Source of the DNA: Trebonia kvetii
GTDB lineage: Bacteria; Actinomycetota; Actinomycetes; Streptosporangiales; Streptosporangiaceae
Assembly (NCBI RefSeq): GCF_007827045.1
Contig: NZ_RPFW01000001.1
Location: 1,092,519 to 1,156,518, forward strand
Length of the DNA stretch: 64,000 nucleotides
Reading direction: 5' to 3'
The first letter of the stretch is position 1. The number at the start of each line of letters is the position of its first letter. Positions 51,795 to 59,656 of the stretch are shown piece after piece. Made by a program: the position numbers and the translations under genes. A model generated the notes under the pieces. The model ran no database searches and had not been told where the DNA came from. It saw only the letters and a list, made by a program, of their open reading frames with translations.

Positions 51795-52640
51795 GTGAGC
51801 ACGCTTCAGCAGCGACTTGGCGAAGCGCTTTTCCTCCGGGTCGCGGGCCCGTCCGGGCCAGCGACCCGGGAACGCTTTCACGGCACTCCCGGACCGCGCT
51901 GGTTCGCACCTGACCGTCCCATCAGGCGGGTGCACGGCGACGCGGCGATGTTCGTCGGCGGCCTGCGGGCGCTGCTGCTGCAGTCGCTACACCCGGTCGC
52001 CATGACCGCAATCGCGCACCACTCGGATTACCGCGACGACCCCTGGGGCCGGCTCCAGCGCACCAGCACGTTCCTCGCGGCGACCACGTTCGGCGCCGAG
52101 CAGGACGCGCAGCGGGCCGTGGATCGCGTCCGCGCCATCCACGCCCAGGTCACCGGGACCGGCCCCGGCGGCCGGCCCTACCGGGCCGACGACCCGCACC
52201 TGCTCCGCTGGGTGCACGTCACGGAGGCGGACAGCTTCCTGCGCTGCCATCAGCGCTACGGCGCACACAAGCTCGACGACGCGGGGTGCGACGGCTACGT
52301 CAGCGACATCGCGCGGGTCGCGACCGCGCTTGGCGTGCCAGACCCGCCCCGTACCCGGGCCGAACTGGACGCCGCACTGCGTGAGTACGAGCCAGAAACC
52401 CGCGCCATTCCCGAGGCCCTCGAGGCCGCGCGGTTCCTGATCTCCGACCCGCCGCTGCCGCTTGCCGCCCGCGGCCCGTACGCGGCCCTCGCCGCCGCGG
52501 CAATCGCCGAGCTTCCCGATTGGGCCCGCCGCGAGCTGCGCCTTCCCTGGCTGCCGCTCGCGGGGCCGGTGCTCGCGCCCGCGGGTGGCCACGCGATCGT
52601 GCGGACTATCCGCTGGGCCATGCGCGGCAGACCGCAGTAA
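51795..52640 (+). CDS. Oxygenase MpaB-family (DUF2236) protein
   Basis: A 281-residue protein of the DUF2236/MpaB/latex-clearing-protein-like group, which bind haem b and include oxygenases. Key segments: RRVHGDAAMFVGGLRALLLQ, SLHPVAMTAIAHHSDYRDDP, GRLQRTSTFLAATTFG, LRWVHVTEADSFLRCHQRYG. It is a cytosolic single domain, and the conserved His and Arg residues are present. The GTG at 51795 follows GGGGGGCC; longer in-frame starts have poor composition. The substrate is unknown. A GCAGTAAC repeat lies directly after its TAA stop. Confidence 0.88.
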   Translation: MSTLQQRLGEALFLRVAGPSGPATRERFHGTPGPRWFAPDRPIRRVHGDAAMFVGGLRALLLQSLHPVAMTAIAHHSDYRDDPWGRLQRTSTFLAATTFGAEQDAQRAVDRVRAIHAQVTGTGPGGRPYRADDPHLLRWVHVTEADSFLRCHQRYGAHKLDDAGCDGYVSDIARVATALGVPDPPRTRAELDAALREYEPETRAIPEALEAARFLISDPPLPLAARGPYAALAAAAIAELPDWARRELRLPWLPLAGPVLAPAGGHAIVRTIRWAMRGRPQ

Positions 52641-52754
52641 GGCGGGTAACGCAGTACGGGGCAGGTCGCAGTGCGGCATGGGGCAGGCCGCAGTAATGCA
52701 GTAACGCAGTAACGCAGTAAGGGACAGGTCGCAGTAACGCAGTAACGCAGCAAG
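52634..52754. repeat. GCAGTAAC tandem-repeat tract
   Basis: The word GCAGTA or a one-base variant occurs nine times from 52634. Runs at exact 8-bp spacing are at 52690, 52698, 52706 and 52714, and at 52731, 52739 and 52747. Copies of GCAGGTCGCAGT or ACAGGTCGCAGT separate the clusters. The first copy includes the MpaB stop codon, and the tract fills the space to the convergent paaX-like stop. It is too short and uneven to be a CRISPR array. Confidence 0.85.
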
Positions 52755-52758
52755 GACG

Positions 52759-53586
52759 TCAGCGCCCCGTCGCGCGGATGACCTTCAATGCGTGATCGCG
52801 GGCGGGTGAGCCGAGCGCGGCGTTCAGCGCGCCGAACAGCTCGCCCGCGGCCACGCCGTTCCAGTCCTCCGGCAGCAGCGTGAGCGGGATGCCCGGGTCG
52901 CGATACGGCAGCCGCCGCCACTCGGTAAGCATCGGCAGGTAGATGCCGAACGCCTCGGCCATGGTGAGCGAGCCCGCCGCCATCCGTTCGCGGACGGGGC
53001 AGTAGCGGGTCAGGAAGTGCGCGTAGAGCGCGGCTAGCTCGTCCAGGTCCCACCATTGGCGCACCTTGGACCGCAGGTCGCCGAACGCGAGATGGTCGCC
53101 CGCGAACAGGTCCACGTACTCCGACAGGCCGCGGCGCTCCAGGGTGTGCCTAGTTTCCGCGGCGATGCCGCCAGGCGCGACCCACACGCCTGGCGCGGCC
53201 GTGCCGAAACCGAGCCGGGTCAGGTTGGTCCGCAGCGCATGCCGCTTGTCGCGCTCTGACTCGGGAACCGAGAACACGACCACCAGCCAGCCGTCCCTGC
53301 TGGTCGCCCGGGGGCGGTCGAAGATCCGGACGTCGCCCTCGGCGAGCAGCTCAAGCGTGGGGGCGGTGAGCGAGTAGCCGGCCGCGCCGCCGCGCCGATC
53401 GCCGTCGAGGACGCCGCGCCGCTTCAGCCGGGACACCGACGACCGCACCGCCTGACCGTCCGCGCCGAGGTCCGCCATCAGCGCGACGATCGCCGCCACC
53501 GATAGCCAGTTGTCCTCCGCGCGCCCGTAGAGGGCGAACAGCGTGAGGATCAACTGGCCAAGCCGGGTGTTATCCGAGATTGCCAC
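52759..53586 (-). CDS. PaaX-family transcriptional regulator
   Basis: A 275-residue repressor of the PaaX group, which usually senses aryl-CoA thioesters such as phenylacetyl-CoA. The N-terminal winged helix is LGQLILTLFALYGRAEDNWL, AAIVALMADLGADGQAVRSS, VSRLKRRGVL. The middle domain has DGWLVVVFSVPESERDKRHA and GFGTAAPGVWVAPGG, and the C-terminal domain has FLTRYCPVRERM and LTEWRRLPYRDPGIP. It starts 1 bp after the stop of the monooxygenase gene, so it is the last gene of the aryl-CoA operon and probably controls it by feedback on a CoA intermediate. Confidence 0.93.
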   Translation of the reverse strand: MAISDNTRLGQLILTLFALYGRAEDNWLSVAAIVALMADLGADGQAVRSSVSRLKRRGVLDGDRRGGAAGYSLTAPTLELLAEGDVRIFDRPRATSRDGWLVVVFSVPESERDKRHALRTNLTRLGFGTAAPGVWVAPGGIAAETRHTLERRGLSEYVDLFAGDHLAFGDLRSKVRQWWDLDELAALYAHFLTRYCPVRERMAAGSLTMAEAFGIYLPMLTEWRRLPYRDPGIPLTLLPEDWNGVAAGELFGALNAALGSPARDHALKVIRATGR

Positions 53587-53587
53587 C

Positions 53588-55981
53588 CTAAGAGGGTGCC
53601 GCAGACAGGGCGGTCAGCGCGGGCGAAGGCGTCCATCGAATGTGCACCTGCTCGTCGGACTCGGCACGCAGCAGCGACAGCCGGGGCCGCACCGCGTCGG
53701 TGCGGGCGGACGGCGGCTTGCGGCTGCCCGCCGCGAACTGGTCGGGCCAGGCGGCCGCCGGCCCGCGGTAATCCTGCTCGACGGCGGCGTGCAGTGTCCA
53801 CTGCGGGTCGTACAGGTGGGTGCGGCCCACGGCGCACAAGTCGGCGCGGCCGGCCAGCAGGATCGAGTTGACGTCGTCGTACGAGGCGATCGCGCCGACC
53901 GCGATCACCGCCACCCCGGCCTCCGCGGCCACCTCGCAGCGGATACGGTCCGCGAACGGAGTCTGGTACGACCGGCCGAACGCGGGCCGCTCGTCCTTGG
54001 CGACCTGTCCGGAGGACACGTCGATGCCGTCCGCCCCGTGGGCGATGAACGCGCGGGCGATCTGCACGGCGTCATGCTCGGTGTTGCCGTCGGGCATCCA
54101 GTCGGTGGCGGAGATCCTGACGATCATCGGCTTGTCCGCGGGCCAGGCGGCGCGCACCGCGTCGAACACCTCAAGCGGGAACCGCAGCCGGTTCTCCACC
54201 GAGCCGCCGTATTCGTCGGTGCGCCTGTTGGCGACCGGTGAGAGGAACGACGACAGCAGGTAGCCGTGCGCGCAGTGCAGTTCGAGCAGGTCGAAGCCGG
54301 CCTGCGCGCCGCGCCGCGCCGCCGCGGTGAAGTCGGCGACGACCCGGTCCATGTCCGCGCGGGTGAGCTCACGCGGCACCGGCGAGCCGGGGCCGTAGGG
54401 CAGCGCGGAGGGCCCTGTCACTTCCCAGCCGCCTTCGGGCAGCGGCTCGTCCATGCCCTCCCACATGAGGCGGGTGGAGCCCTTCCGTCCGGAGTGGCCG
54501 AGCTGAAGCCCGATCCGCGCGGTGGACCGCTCGTGGACGAACGCGGTGATCCGCGCCCAGGAGTCGCGCTGCTCCTCGTTCCACAGCCCGGTGCAGCCCG
54601 GGGTGATGCGGCCCTCGGGAGAAACGCACACCATCTCGGTCATCACCAGGCCCGCGCCGCCCAGCGCCTTCGAGCCGAGGTGGACCAGGTGAAAGTCGCC
54701 TGGCACCCCGTCGACGGCGGAGTACATGTCCATCGGGGAGACGATGACCCGGTTCTTCAGCTCGAGGCCGCCGAGGCGGAACGGCTGGAACATCGCCGGT
54801 GCCGCGGTATCGCCGCCGGTCTCCTGGGCCGCGAACGCGGCGTTGACGTGCGCGGCGAAGCCAGGATCCCGTTCGCGGAGATTGTCGTAGGTGATCCGCC
54901 GTGACCTGGTCAGCAGGTTGAAGGAGAACTGCTCCGGGTCGTTGGCCGTGTACATGCCGATGTTCTCGAACCACTCGAGCGACGCCTGCGCCGCGCGCTG
55001 CGTGGACGCGACCACCGGGCGGCGCTCGGCCTCGTACGCGGCGAGCGCGGACGGCACGTCCGGGTGCTCGTGCAGGCAGGCCGCGAGCGCAAGCGAGTCC
55101 TCCATCGCCAGCTTGGTGCCGGAACCGATGGAGAAGTGCGCGGTGTGCGCGGCGTCCCCGACGAGCACCAGGTTCCCGTGGTGCCAGCGCTCGTTGCGGA
55201 CAGTGGTGAAGTTCAGCCACTTGGAGTTGTTGGCGTACAGCTCATGGCCGTCGAGCGCGTCGGCGAACAGCTCGCGCAGCCGCGTGATGGCCTGCTCGTC
55301 GCTGGTGCCCGGCGGGAACTCGGTGTGCTCCGTGGCGTCGAAGCCGGCCCGGCGCCACACGTCCTCGTGCATCTCCACGATGAACGTGGAGCCGCCCGCG
55401 GAGTAGGGGTAGCCGTGCACCTGCATGGTGCCCCACTCCGTCTGCTTGATGAAGAACTGGAACGCCTCGAAGACGCGGTCCGTGCCGAGCCACATGTACT
55501 TGTTGCGCCGCCGGTCCAGGTCGGGGCCGAACACATCGGCGTACTGCGCCCTGACCCGCGAGTTGAGGCCGTCGGCGGCAACCACCAGATCATGGCTGGC
55601 GCGCAGCTCATCGGTATCCGGCGCCTCGGTGCTGTAGTGGACGGTGACGCCGAGGGAGCGCACCCGCGCCTGCAGCAGGGCAAGCAGTTCCTTGCGGCTC
55701 ATCGCCGCGAAGCCCTGGCCGCCGACCGTCAGGCTGTGCCCCTGGTAGTGGATGTCGATGTCGGTCCACCTGGCGAACCGCTGCGCCATCGCGGCGGCGA
55801 ACTCCGTGTCGGCGTTCTCGATGCCGCCGAGGGTCTCGTCGGAGAAGACGACGCCGAAGCCGAACGTGTCGTCGGGTGCGTTGCGCTCCCAGACGGTGAT
55901 CTCGTGGGCGGGGTTGAGCTGCTTGGCCAGGGCGGCGAGGTAAAGCCCGCCGGGGCCGCCGCCGACTACGGCGATCTTCAT
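53588..55981 (-). CDS. Fused FAD monooxygenase / Old Yellow Enzyme (salicylyl-CoA or 2-aminobenzoyl-CoA class)
   Basis: A 797-residue two-domain enzyme. Residues 1-390 are a class A flavin monooxygenase: FAD loop VVGGGPGGLYLAALAKQLNP, then DLVVAADGLNSRVRAQ and LVLVGDAAHTAHFSIGSGTK. Residues about 395-770 are an Old Yellow Enzyme-type NADH:flavin reductase: FQPFRLGGLELKNRVIVSPM, HLGSKALGGAGLVMTEMVCV, FDLLELHCAHGYLLSSFLSP, EYGGSVENRLRFPLEV. This fusion is the hallmark of salicylyl-CoA 5-hydroxylase (SdgC) and 2-aminobenzoyl-CoA monooxygenase/reductase. The former makes gentisyl-CoA; the latter hydroxylates and reduces the ring. ATGA overlap with the ligase gene. Which substrate it uses cannot be read directly. 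Confidence 0.92.
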   Translation of the reverse strand: MKIAVVGGGPGGLYLAALAKQLNPAHEITVWERNAPDDTFGFGVVFSDETLGGIENADTEFAAAMAQRFARWTDIDIHYQGHSLTVGGQGFAAMSRKELLALLQARVRSLGVTVHYSTEAPDTDELRASHDLVVAADGLNSRVRAQYADVFGPDLDRRRNKYMWLGTDRVFEAFQFFIKQTEWGTMQVHGYPYSAGGSTFIVEMHEDVWRRAGFDATEHTEFPPGTSDEQAITRLRELFADALDGHELYANNSKWLNFTTVRNERWHHGNLVLVGDAAHTAHFSIGSGTKLAMEDSLALAACLHEHPDVPSALAAYEAERRPVVASTQRAAQASLEWFENIGMYTANDPEQFSFNLLTRSRRITYDNLRERDPGFAAHVNAAFAAQETGGDTAAPAMFQPFRLGGLELKNRVIVSPMDMYSAVDGVPGDFHLVHLGSKALGGAGLVMTEMVCVSPEGRITPGCTGLWNEEQRDSWARITAFVHERSTARIGLQLGHSGRKGSTRLMWEGMDEPLPEGGWEVTGPSALPYGPGSPVPRELTRADMDRVVADFTAAARRGAQAGFDLLELHCAHGYLLSSFLSPVANRRTDEYGGSVENRLRFPLEVFDAVRAAWPADKPMIVRISATDWMPDGNTEHDAVQIARAFIAHGADGIDVSSGQVAKDERPAFGRSYQTPFADRIRCEVAAEAGVAVIAVGAIASYDDVNSILLAGRADLCAVGRTHLYDPQWTLHAAVEQDYRGPAAAWPDQFAAGSRKPPSARTDAVRPRLSLLRAESDEQVHIRWTPSPALTALSAAPS

Positions 55982-57687
55982 GCCAGGGATTCCTTTCGAA
56001 CAGTGCCCGCCTGACGAACAGTGCCCGCCTGCTCCTTCTCGACGATCTCCCGGAGAGCGAAGTGCTGCAGCTTGCCGCTGGCGTTGCGGGGCAGCGTGGC
56101 GGTGAACCGGACATCGCGCGGGTACTTGTACGGGGCCAGCACGTTCTTGACGTGGTCCTGGATCTCCTTGGCCTTCGCGGCGTCCGCCGCTGCTCCCTCC
56201 CGCAGCACGACGAAGGCGCAGACGACCGAGCCGCGCTCGGTGTCCGGGCGGGCCACCACCGCGGACTCAAGGACGTCGGGGTGCGTGTCGATGGCGGCCT
56301 CCACCTCGGGGCCGCCGATGTTGTAGCCGGAGGACACGATCATGTTGTCGCTGCGTGCCTGGTAGTAGAAGTAGCCGTCGGCGTCCTTGCAGAAGACGTC
56401 GCCTGTCACGTTCCAGCCGCCCGACACGTAGTTCCGCTGCCGTTCGTCGTCCAGGTAGCGGCAGCCGACCGGCCCGATCACGCCGAGCCGCCCCGGCTCG
56501 CCGGGGCCGAGCTCGCTGCCGTCCGGGCCGAGAATGGCGGCGCGGAAGCCGGGCACCGGCTTGCCCGTCGCACCGGGCCTGATGTCGTCGCCCGCGGCGG
56601 CGATGAAGATGTGCAGCATCTCGGTGGCGCCGATGCCGTCGATGACCTTCAGGCCGATGCTGTCGCGCAGCCGCTCCCAGGTGCCCTGCGGAATGTGCTC
56701 GCCCGCGGAGACCGCCTTGTGCAGCCCGGCGAGCTTACCTTCGAGGCCGTCGCGCAGAATCGCCTTGTACGCGGTCGGCGCGGTCGCCAGCACGGTGACT
56801 TTCTCGCTGGCGACGATTTCCGCGAGCTTGGCGGGGGTGGCCTGCTCGATCAGCAGCGCGCAGGCGCCCGCCCGCAGCGTGAAGACGACGAGCATGCCTA
56901 GGCCGAAGGTGAACGCGAGCGGTGCGGTGCAGGCAACCACGTCGTCGGGCGCCAGCTTGAGCGTGTGGCGGCCGAACGTGTTGTCGATGGACAGGATGTC
57001 CCGGTGGAAGTGCATCGTGAGCTTCGGGATGCCGGTGCTGCCCGACGTCGGCGCGAGCAGCGCCACGTCGTCGGCCGCCGTGGCCACGTTGGTGAACTCG
57101 CCTGACTTGGCGGCCGCCCGGACGGTCAGGTCACCGGGAGCGTCGCCGCCGTAGGTGATCACCGTCATCGACGGCAGCACGGTGTCCCGGACGGCGTTGG
57201 CGTCGTCGGCGAACCGGTGGTCGACGAGCGCGACGCACGGCTGGGTGCGCTCGGCGATCGGGCCGAGTTCACGGGCGCGCAGCGCGGCCATCGTGGTCAC
57301 CACGACGCCGCCCGCCTTGAGCACCCCGAGCCAGGCGGCGACCGTCCATGGGTTGTTCGGCGAGCGGAGCAGCACGCGCTGACCCGGCACGAGGCCAAGG
57401 TCCTCGGTGAGGACCTGCGCCACCTGGTTCGCCCTGGTCCGCAGCTCGCCGTAGGTCCACGTCTCGCCCTGCGGGGTGCGCAGCGCGGGCCGGTCCGCGC
57501 CGAGCGTTTCCGCGGGCACGTCGACGAGGTCGGCGGCGGCGTTGAGCCGGTCCGGGTAGACGAGCTCTTGTGTGGTGAACTCGATCACCGGCCACCGGTG
57601 GGCCGGCGGCAGGTGGTCGCGGGTGAAAGTGTCGACGTGCGCCGACGGTGACAGGCGTGCGGCAGGCGGCATCGGCGTAATCCCCAA
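55978..57687 (-). CDS. Aryl-CoA ligase (benzoate / 2-aminobenzoate / salicylate type)
   Basis: A 569-residue acyl-adenylating ligase that activates an aromatic acid with ATP and CoA. Motifs: the AMP-binding P-loop LLAPTSGSTGIPKLTMHF, KVIDGIGATEMLHIFIAAAG, GWNVTGDVFCKDADGYFYY, SGYNIGGPEVEAAIDTHP, and the catalytic lysine in LPRNASGKLQHFALRE. The order and spacing fit the benzoate-CoA ligase family. The C-terminus has an 18-bp tandem duplication (55997-56032) that repeats QAGTVR. It feeds the monooxygenase encoded immediately downstream and follows the thioesterase gene without a gap. Confidence 0.93.
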   Translation of the reverse strand: MGITPMPPAARLSPSAHVDTFTRDHLPPAHRWPVIEFTTQELVYPDRLNAAADLVDVPAETLGADRPALRTPQGETWTYGELRTRANQVAQVLTEDLGLVPGQRVLLRSPNNPWTVAAWLGVLKAGGVVVTTMAALRARELGPIAERTQPCVALVDHRFADDANAVRDTVLPSMTVITYGGDAPGDLTVRAAAKSGEFTNVATAADDVALLAPTSGSTGIPKLTMHFHRDILSIDNTFGRHTLKLAPDDVVACTAPLAFTFGLGMLVVFTLRAGACALLIEQATPAKLAEIVASEKVTVLATAPTAYKAILRDGLEGKLAGLHKAVSAGEHIPQGTWERLRDSIGLKVIDGIGATEMLHIFIAAAGDDIRPGATGKPVPGFRAAILGPDGSELGPGEPGRLGVIGPVGCRYLDDERQRNYVSGGWNVTGDVFCKDADGYFYYQARSDNMIVSSGYNIGGPEVEAAIDTHPDVLESAVVARPDTERGSVVCAFVVLREGAAADAAKAKEIQDHVKNVLAPYKYPRDVRFTATLPRNASGKLQHFALREIVEKEQAGTVRQAGTVRKESLA

Positions 57688-58656
57688 TCAGGCGGAGCGG
57701 AAGATCCCTTCCTGGACCACGGTGGCCAGGTGACGGTGATCTCGGGTGAAGAACTTGCCCGCGCCCACGCCGCGGCCGGCGTCGGCCGCCAGTGCCTCCT
57801 GGGCGTAGAGGAGCCAGTCGCCTGCTGCGCCTGTGCCGGTGACAGTAGGCGGACGGTGGAACCACATGGCGTGGTCGAGGCTGGCGGTGACCAGGCCGGG
57901 CTTCGCCCACGGCAGGTCCAGGACGCGCAGCACCGGCTCGAGGATCGTGTAGTCGCAGACATAGGCGAGCGCGGCGACGTCCCGCTGCTCGTCGCTGAGG
58001 CCGGGTACGGGGCGCAGCGCGTCGTAGGGCTTGACCCACACCGCCTGGTGCGGCACGCGCTCCCCTTCCACGGTGAGGTACACCGGGCCAGGCACGTGGC
58101 GCATGTCGAAGCTGCGGCCGCCGGACCAGTAAGCACGCGACCGTTCGGTCATCGATGAATTTTCCGCCAGCGAGCTGCCGGCCTTGGCATCCAGGTATGC
58201 CGCCGAGGTGGGCAGGTCGTCCGGGTCGGGAATGGCGCCCGCGCGGGCCAGGGCGGTCTCCCCCTGGCTCGACTCGAAGGTGCCGCCGCCGGTCTCCCCC
58301 GCGGCGAAGCTGGCCAGGCAGGCGTAGACCGGCTTGCCGTTCTGGTAGCCGCGGACCTGGCGGGTGCTGTAGCCCCGGCCGTCGCGCAGCAGTTCCACCT
58401 CGTAGCGGACCGCCGCGCCGATGTCGACGGGGCGCAGGAAGTAACTGTGCATCGAGTGCAGCGTCTTGCCGTCGGTCACCGAGCGCATCGCCGCGGCCGC
58501 GGCCGCCGCTACCAGGTCGCCGCCGTACGCCTTCGGCCACGGGCACGCCTGGGTGATGGCGGTGAAGGCCAGGTCGAAGTGCTCGGGCTCGGCCGGCTCT
58601 AGCGTGACCGCTGCGGTGAACAGCCTGGACGTTTCCACCAGGCTGTCCTCTGTCAT
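57688..58656 (-). CDS. TesB-type acyl-CoA thioesterase
   Basis: A 322-residue double-hotdog thioesterase: PWPKAYGGDLVAAAAAAAMR, LHSMHSYFLRPVDIGAAVRY, and the second hotdog with LVTASLDHAMWFHRP, whose Asp is the usual TesB catalytic residue. It could release the free acid from the hydroxylated aryl-CoA, for example gentisate from gentisyl-CoA, or rescue CoA from stalled intermediates. ATG 58656 is used; a GTG at 58668 overlaps the cupin stop and would couple translation. It abuts the ligase gene. Confidence 0.88.
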   Translation of the reverse strand: MTEDSLVETSRLFTAAVTLEPAEPEHFDLAFTAITQACPWPKAYGGDLVAAAAAAAMRSVTDGKTLHSMHSYFLRPVDIGAAVRYEVELLRDGRGYSTRQVRGYQNGKPVYACLASFAAGETGGGTFESSQGETALARAGAIPDPDDLPTSAAYLDAKAGSSLAENSSMTERSRAYWSGGRSFDMRHVPGPVYLTVEGERVPHQAVWVKPYDALRPVPGLSDEQRDVAALAYVCDYTILEPVLRVLDLPWAKPGLVTASLDHAMWFHRPPTVTGTGAAGDWLLYAQEALAADAGRGVGAGKFFTRDHRHLATVVQEGIFRSA

Positions 58657-58664
58657 GTGCGGGG

Positions 58665-59147
58665 TCACCGGTCCAGCCAGTCCCGCAGGTCCGCGTCGTC
58701 GACGTCGGCGAGGTTGACCACGATGTTCTCCGGCGTGCGGGTGGTCATCCAGACGAGCGGCTTGGTGCGCGACAGGTTGCACTCGACGTGCGGCATGAAC
58801 GGCGGCACGAACACCCAGTCGCCCTCTTCCATGTCCACGTAGTCGGCGAACTTGTCGCCGAAGTAGATCCGGGCACGGCCGGACAGCACGTAGCCGCCCG
58901 TCTCGGCCTCGCCGTGGTGGTGGCTGACGGAGCGGAAGCCAGGCTCGTTGCTGACCTTGCCGAACCAGAGCTTCGTGGCCGGGGTGTGCTGGATGCTCAC
59001 TCCCGAGACGCGGATCGCGCCGCCCGAGTTGGCCGTGCCGCCGTCCTCGAGGCCGCCGCGCGTCACCACGGGGGCGACGAGGCCGTTGGGCAGCCGGTAC
59101 GCCGAGTTGTCACCCTCCAGGCGGTACTTGCTGAAGTCGGCCGTCAT
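58665..59147 (-). CDS. Single-domain cupin, first gene of the aryl-CoA operon
   Basis: A 160-residue cupin. Motif 1 is SHHHGEAETGGYVLSGRARI, with three adjacent His and a Glu as metal ligands. Motif 2 is EEGDWVFVPPFMPHVECNL, with the later His. Gentisate and related ring-cleaving dioxygenases are also cupins but are about twice as long with two cupin units, so this is not a standard gentisate 1,2-dioxygenase. It may be a novel ring-opening or isomerising enzyme, or a metal-binding accessory. The promoter with the ACGGTCGT repeat is directly upstream. Confidence 0.82.
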   Translation of the reverse strand: MTADFSKYRLEGDNSAYRLPNGLVAPVVTRGGLEDGGTANSGGAIRVSGVSIQHTPATKLWFGKVSNEPGFRSVSHHHGEAETGGYVLSGRARIYFGDKFADYVDMEEGDWVFVPPFMPHVECNLSRTKPLVWMTTRTPENIVVNLADVDDADLRDWLDR

Positions 59148-59180
59148 GGTCGCGGCTCCTCCCGGTTCGCTACTGTTTAA

Positions 59181-59222
59181 ACGGTCGTCATAAAAGCGCT
59201 ATATCGAATCTTTCACGACCGT
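59181..59222. promoter_or_regulatory. ACGGTCGT/ACGACCGT inverted repeat in aryl-CoA divergent promoter
   Basis: ACGGTCGT (59181-59188) and ACGACCGT (59215-59222) are perfect inverted 8-mers separated by 26 bp of AT-rich sequence (AAAAGCGCTATATCGAATCT region). The same CGTCAT flank follows both arms in the plus direction. The site lies between the cupin operon and ridA, 18 bp before the ridA ATG, so it can control both. PaaX from the same operon is the obvious candidate. Confidence 0.65.
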
Positions 59223-59239
59223 CATGTATTGTCAATGTC

Positions 59240-59656
59240 ATGGCTCACGTTCCCGTCAACCCGGCCGTCCTGCCCGCGCCAAGCGGCTACTCGCATGGCA
59301 CCCTCGCCGGGAACACCCTGCACCTGGGCGGCCAGACCGCCCTGGACAAGGACATGAAGATCGTGCCCGGCGGCATCGTCGAGCAGTTCCGTCAGGCCTT
59401 CGGCAACGTGCTGACCACGCTGCGGGAGGCGGGCGGCGTGCCGGAAGACCTGGTGAGCATCACGATCTACCTCACTGACATCCCGGATTACCAGGCGCAC
59501 GGCAAGGAGATCGGCCGCGTCTGGCGCGAGCTGGCCGGTCCGGTGTACCCGGCCATGGCCGGGATCGGCTGCACGGCGCTGTGGCAGCCCGAGGCGATGA
59601 TCGAGATCCTCGGCGTGGCCGTCATCCCCGACGACCGGCTCCGCGCGCTGCGCTAG
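59240..59656 (+). CDS. RidA-family enamine/imine deaminase
   Basis: A 138-residue protein of the RidA/YjgF/UK114 family, trimers that hydrolyse reactive enamines and imines. Visible are SGYSHGTLAGNTLHLGGQTA, QFRQAFGNVLTTLREAGGVP, VSITIYLTDIPDYQAHG, and PAMAGIGCTALWQPEAMIEI. At the usual active-site Arg position (R105 in Tdcf/RidA, within IPxxARxxxxV) this protein has a different residue (MAGIGCTAL), so it may be a divergent Rid subtype. It is divergent from the aryl-CoA operon. An imine-processing enzyme fits an anthranilate pathway, where the 2-amino group must be removed, better than a salicylate pathway. Confidence 0.88.
   Translation: MAHVPVNPAVLPAPSGYSHGTLAGNTLHLGGQTALDKDMKIVPGGIVEQFRQAFGNVLTTLREAGGVPEDLVSITIYLTDIPDYQAHGKEIGRVWRELAGPVYPAMAGIGCTALWQPEAMIEILGVAVIPDDRLRALR

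Noticed and set aside
52634..52754. CRISPR array
   Set aside because: The repeats are only 8 bp, contiguous rather than separated by spacers, and no cas genes are present.
57269..58546. 425-codon minus-strand frame across the thioesterase and ligase
   Set aside because: Same strand but wrong frame; it spans the boundary of two well-supported genes and is Arg/Gly-rich.
53588..59147. Complete gentisate pathway
   Set aside because: No two-domain gentisate 1,2-dioxygenase, maleylpyruvate isomerase or fumarylpyruvate hydrolase is in the window; only the CoA-activation and hydroxylation steps can be claimed.
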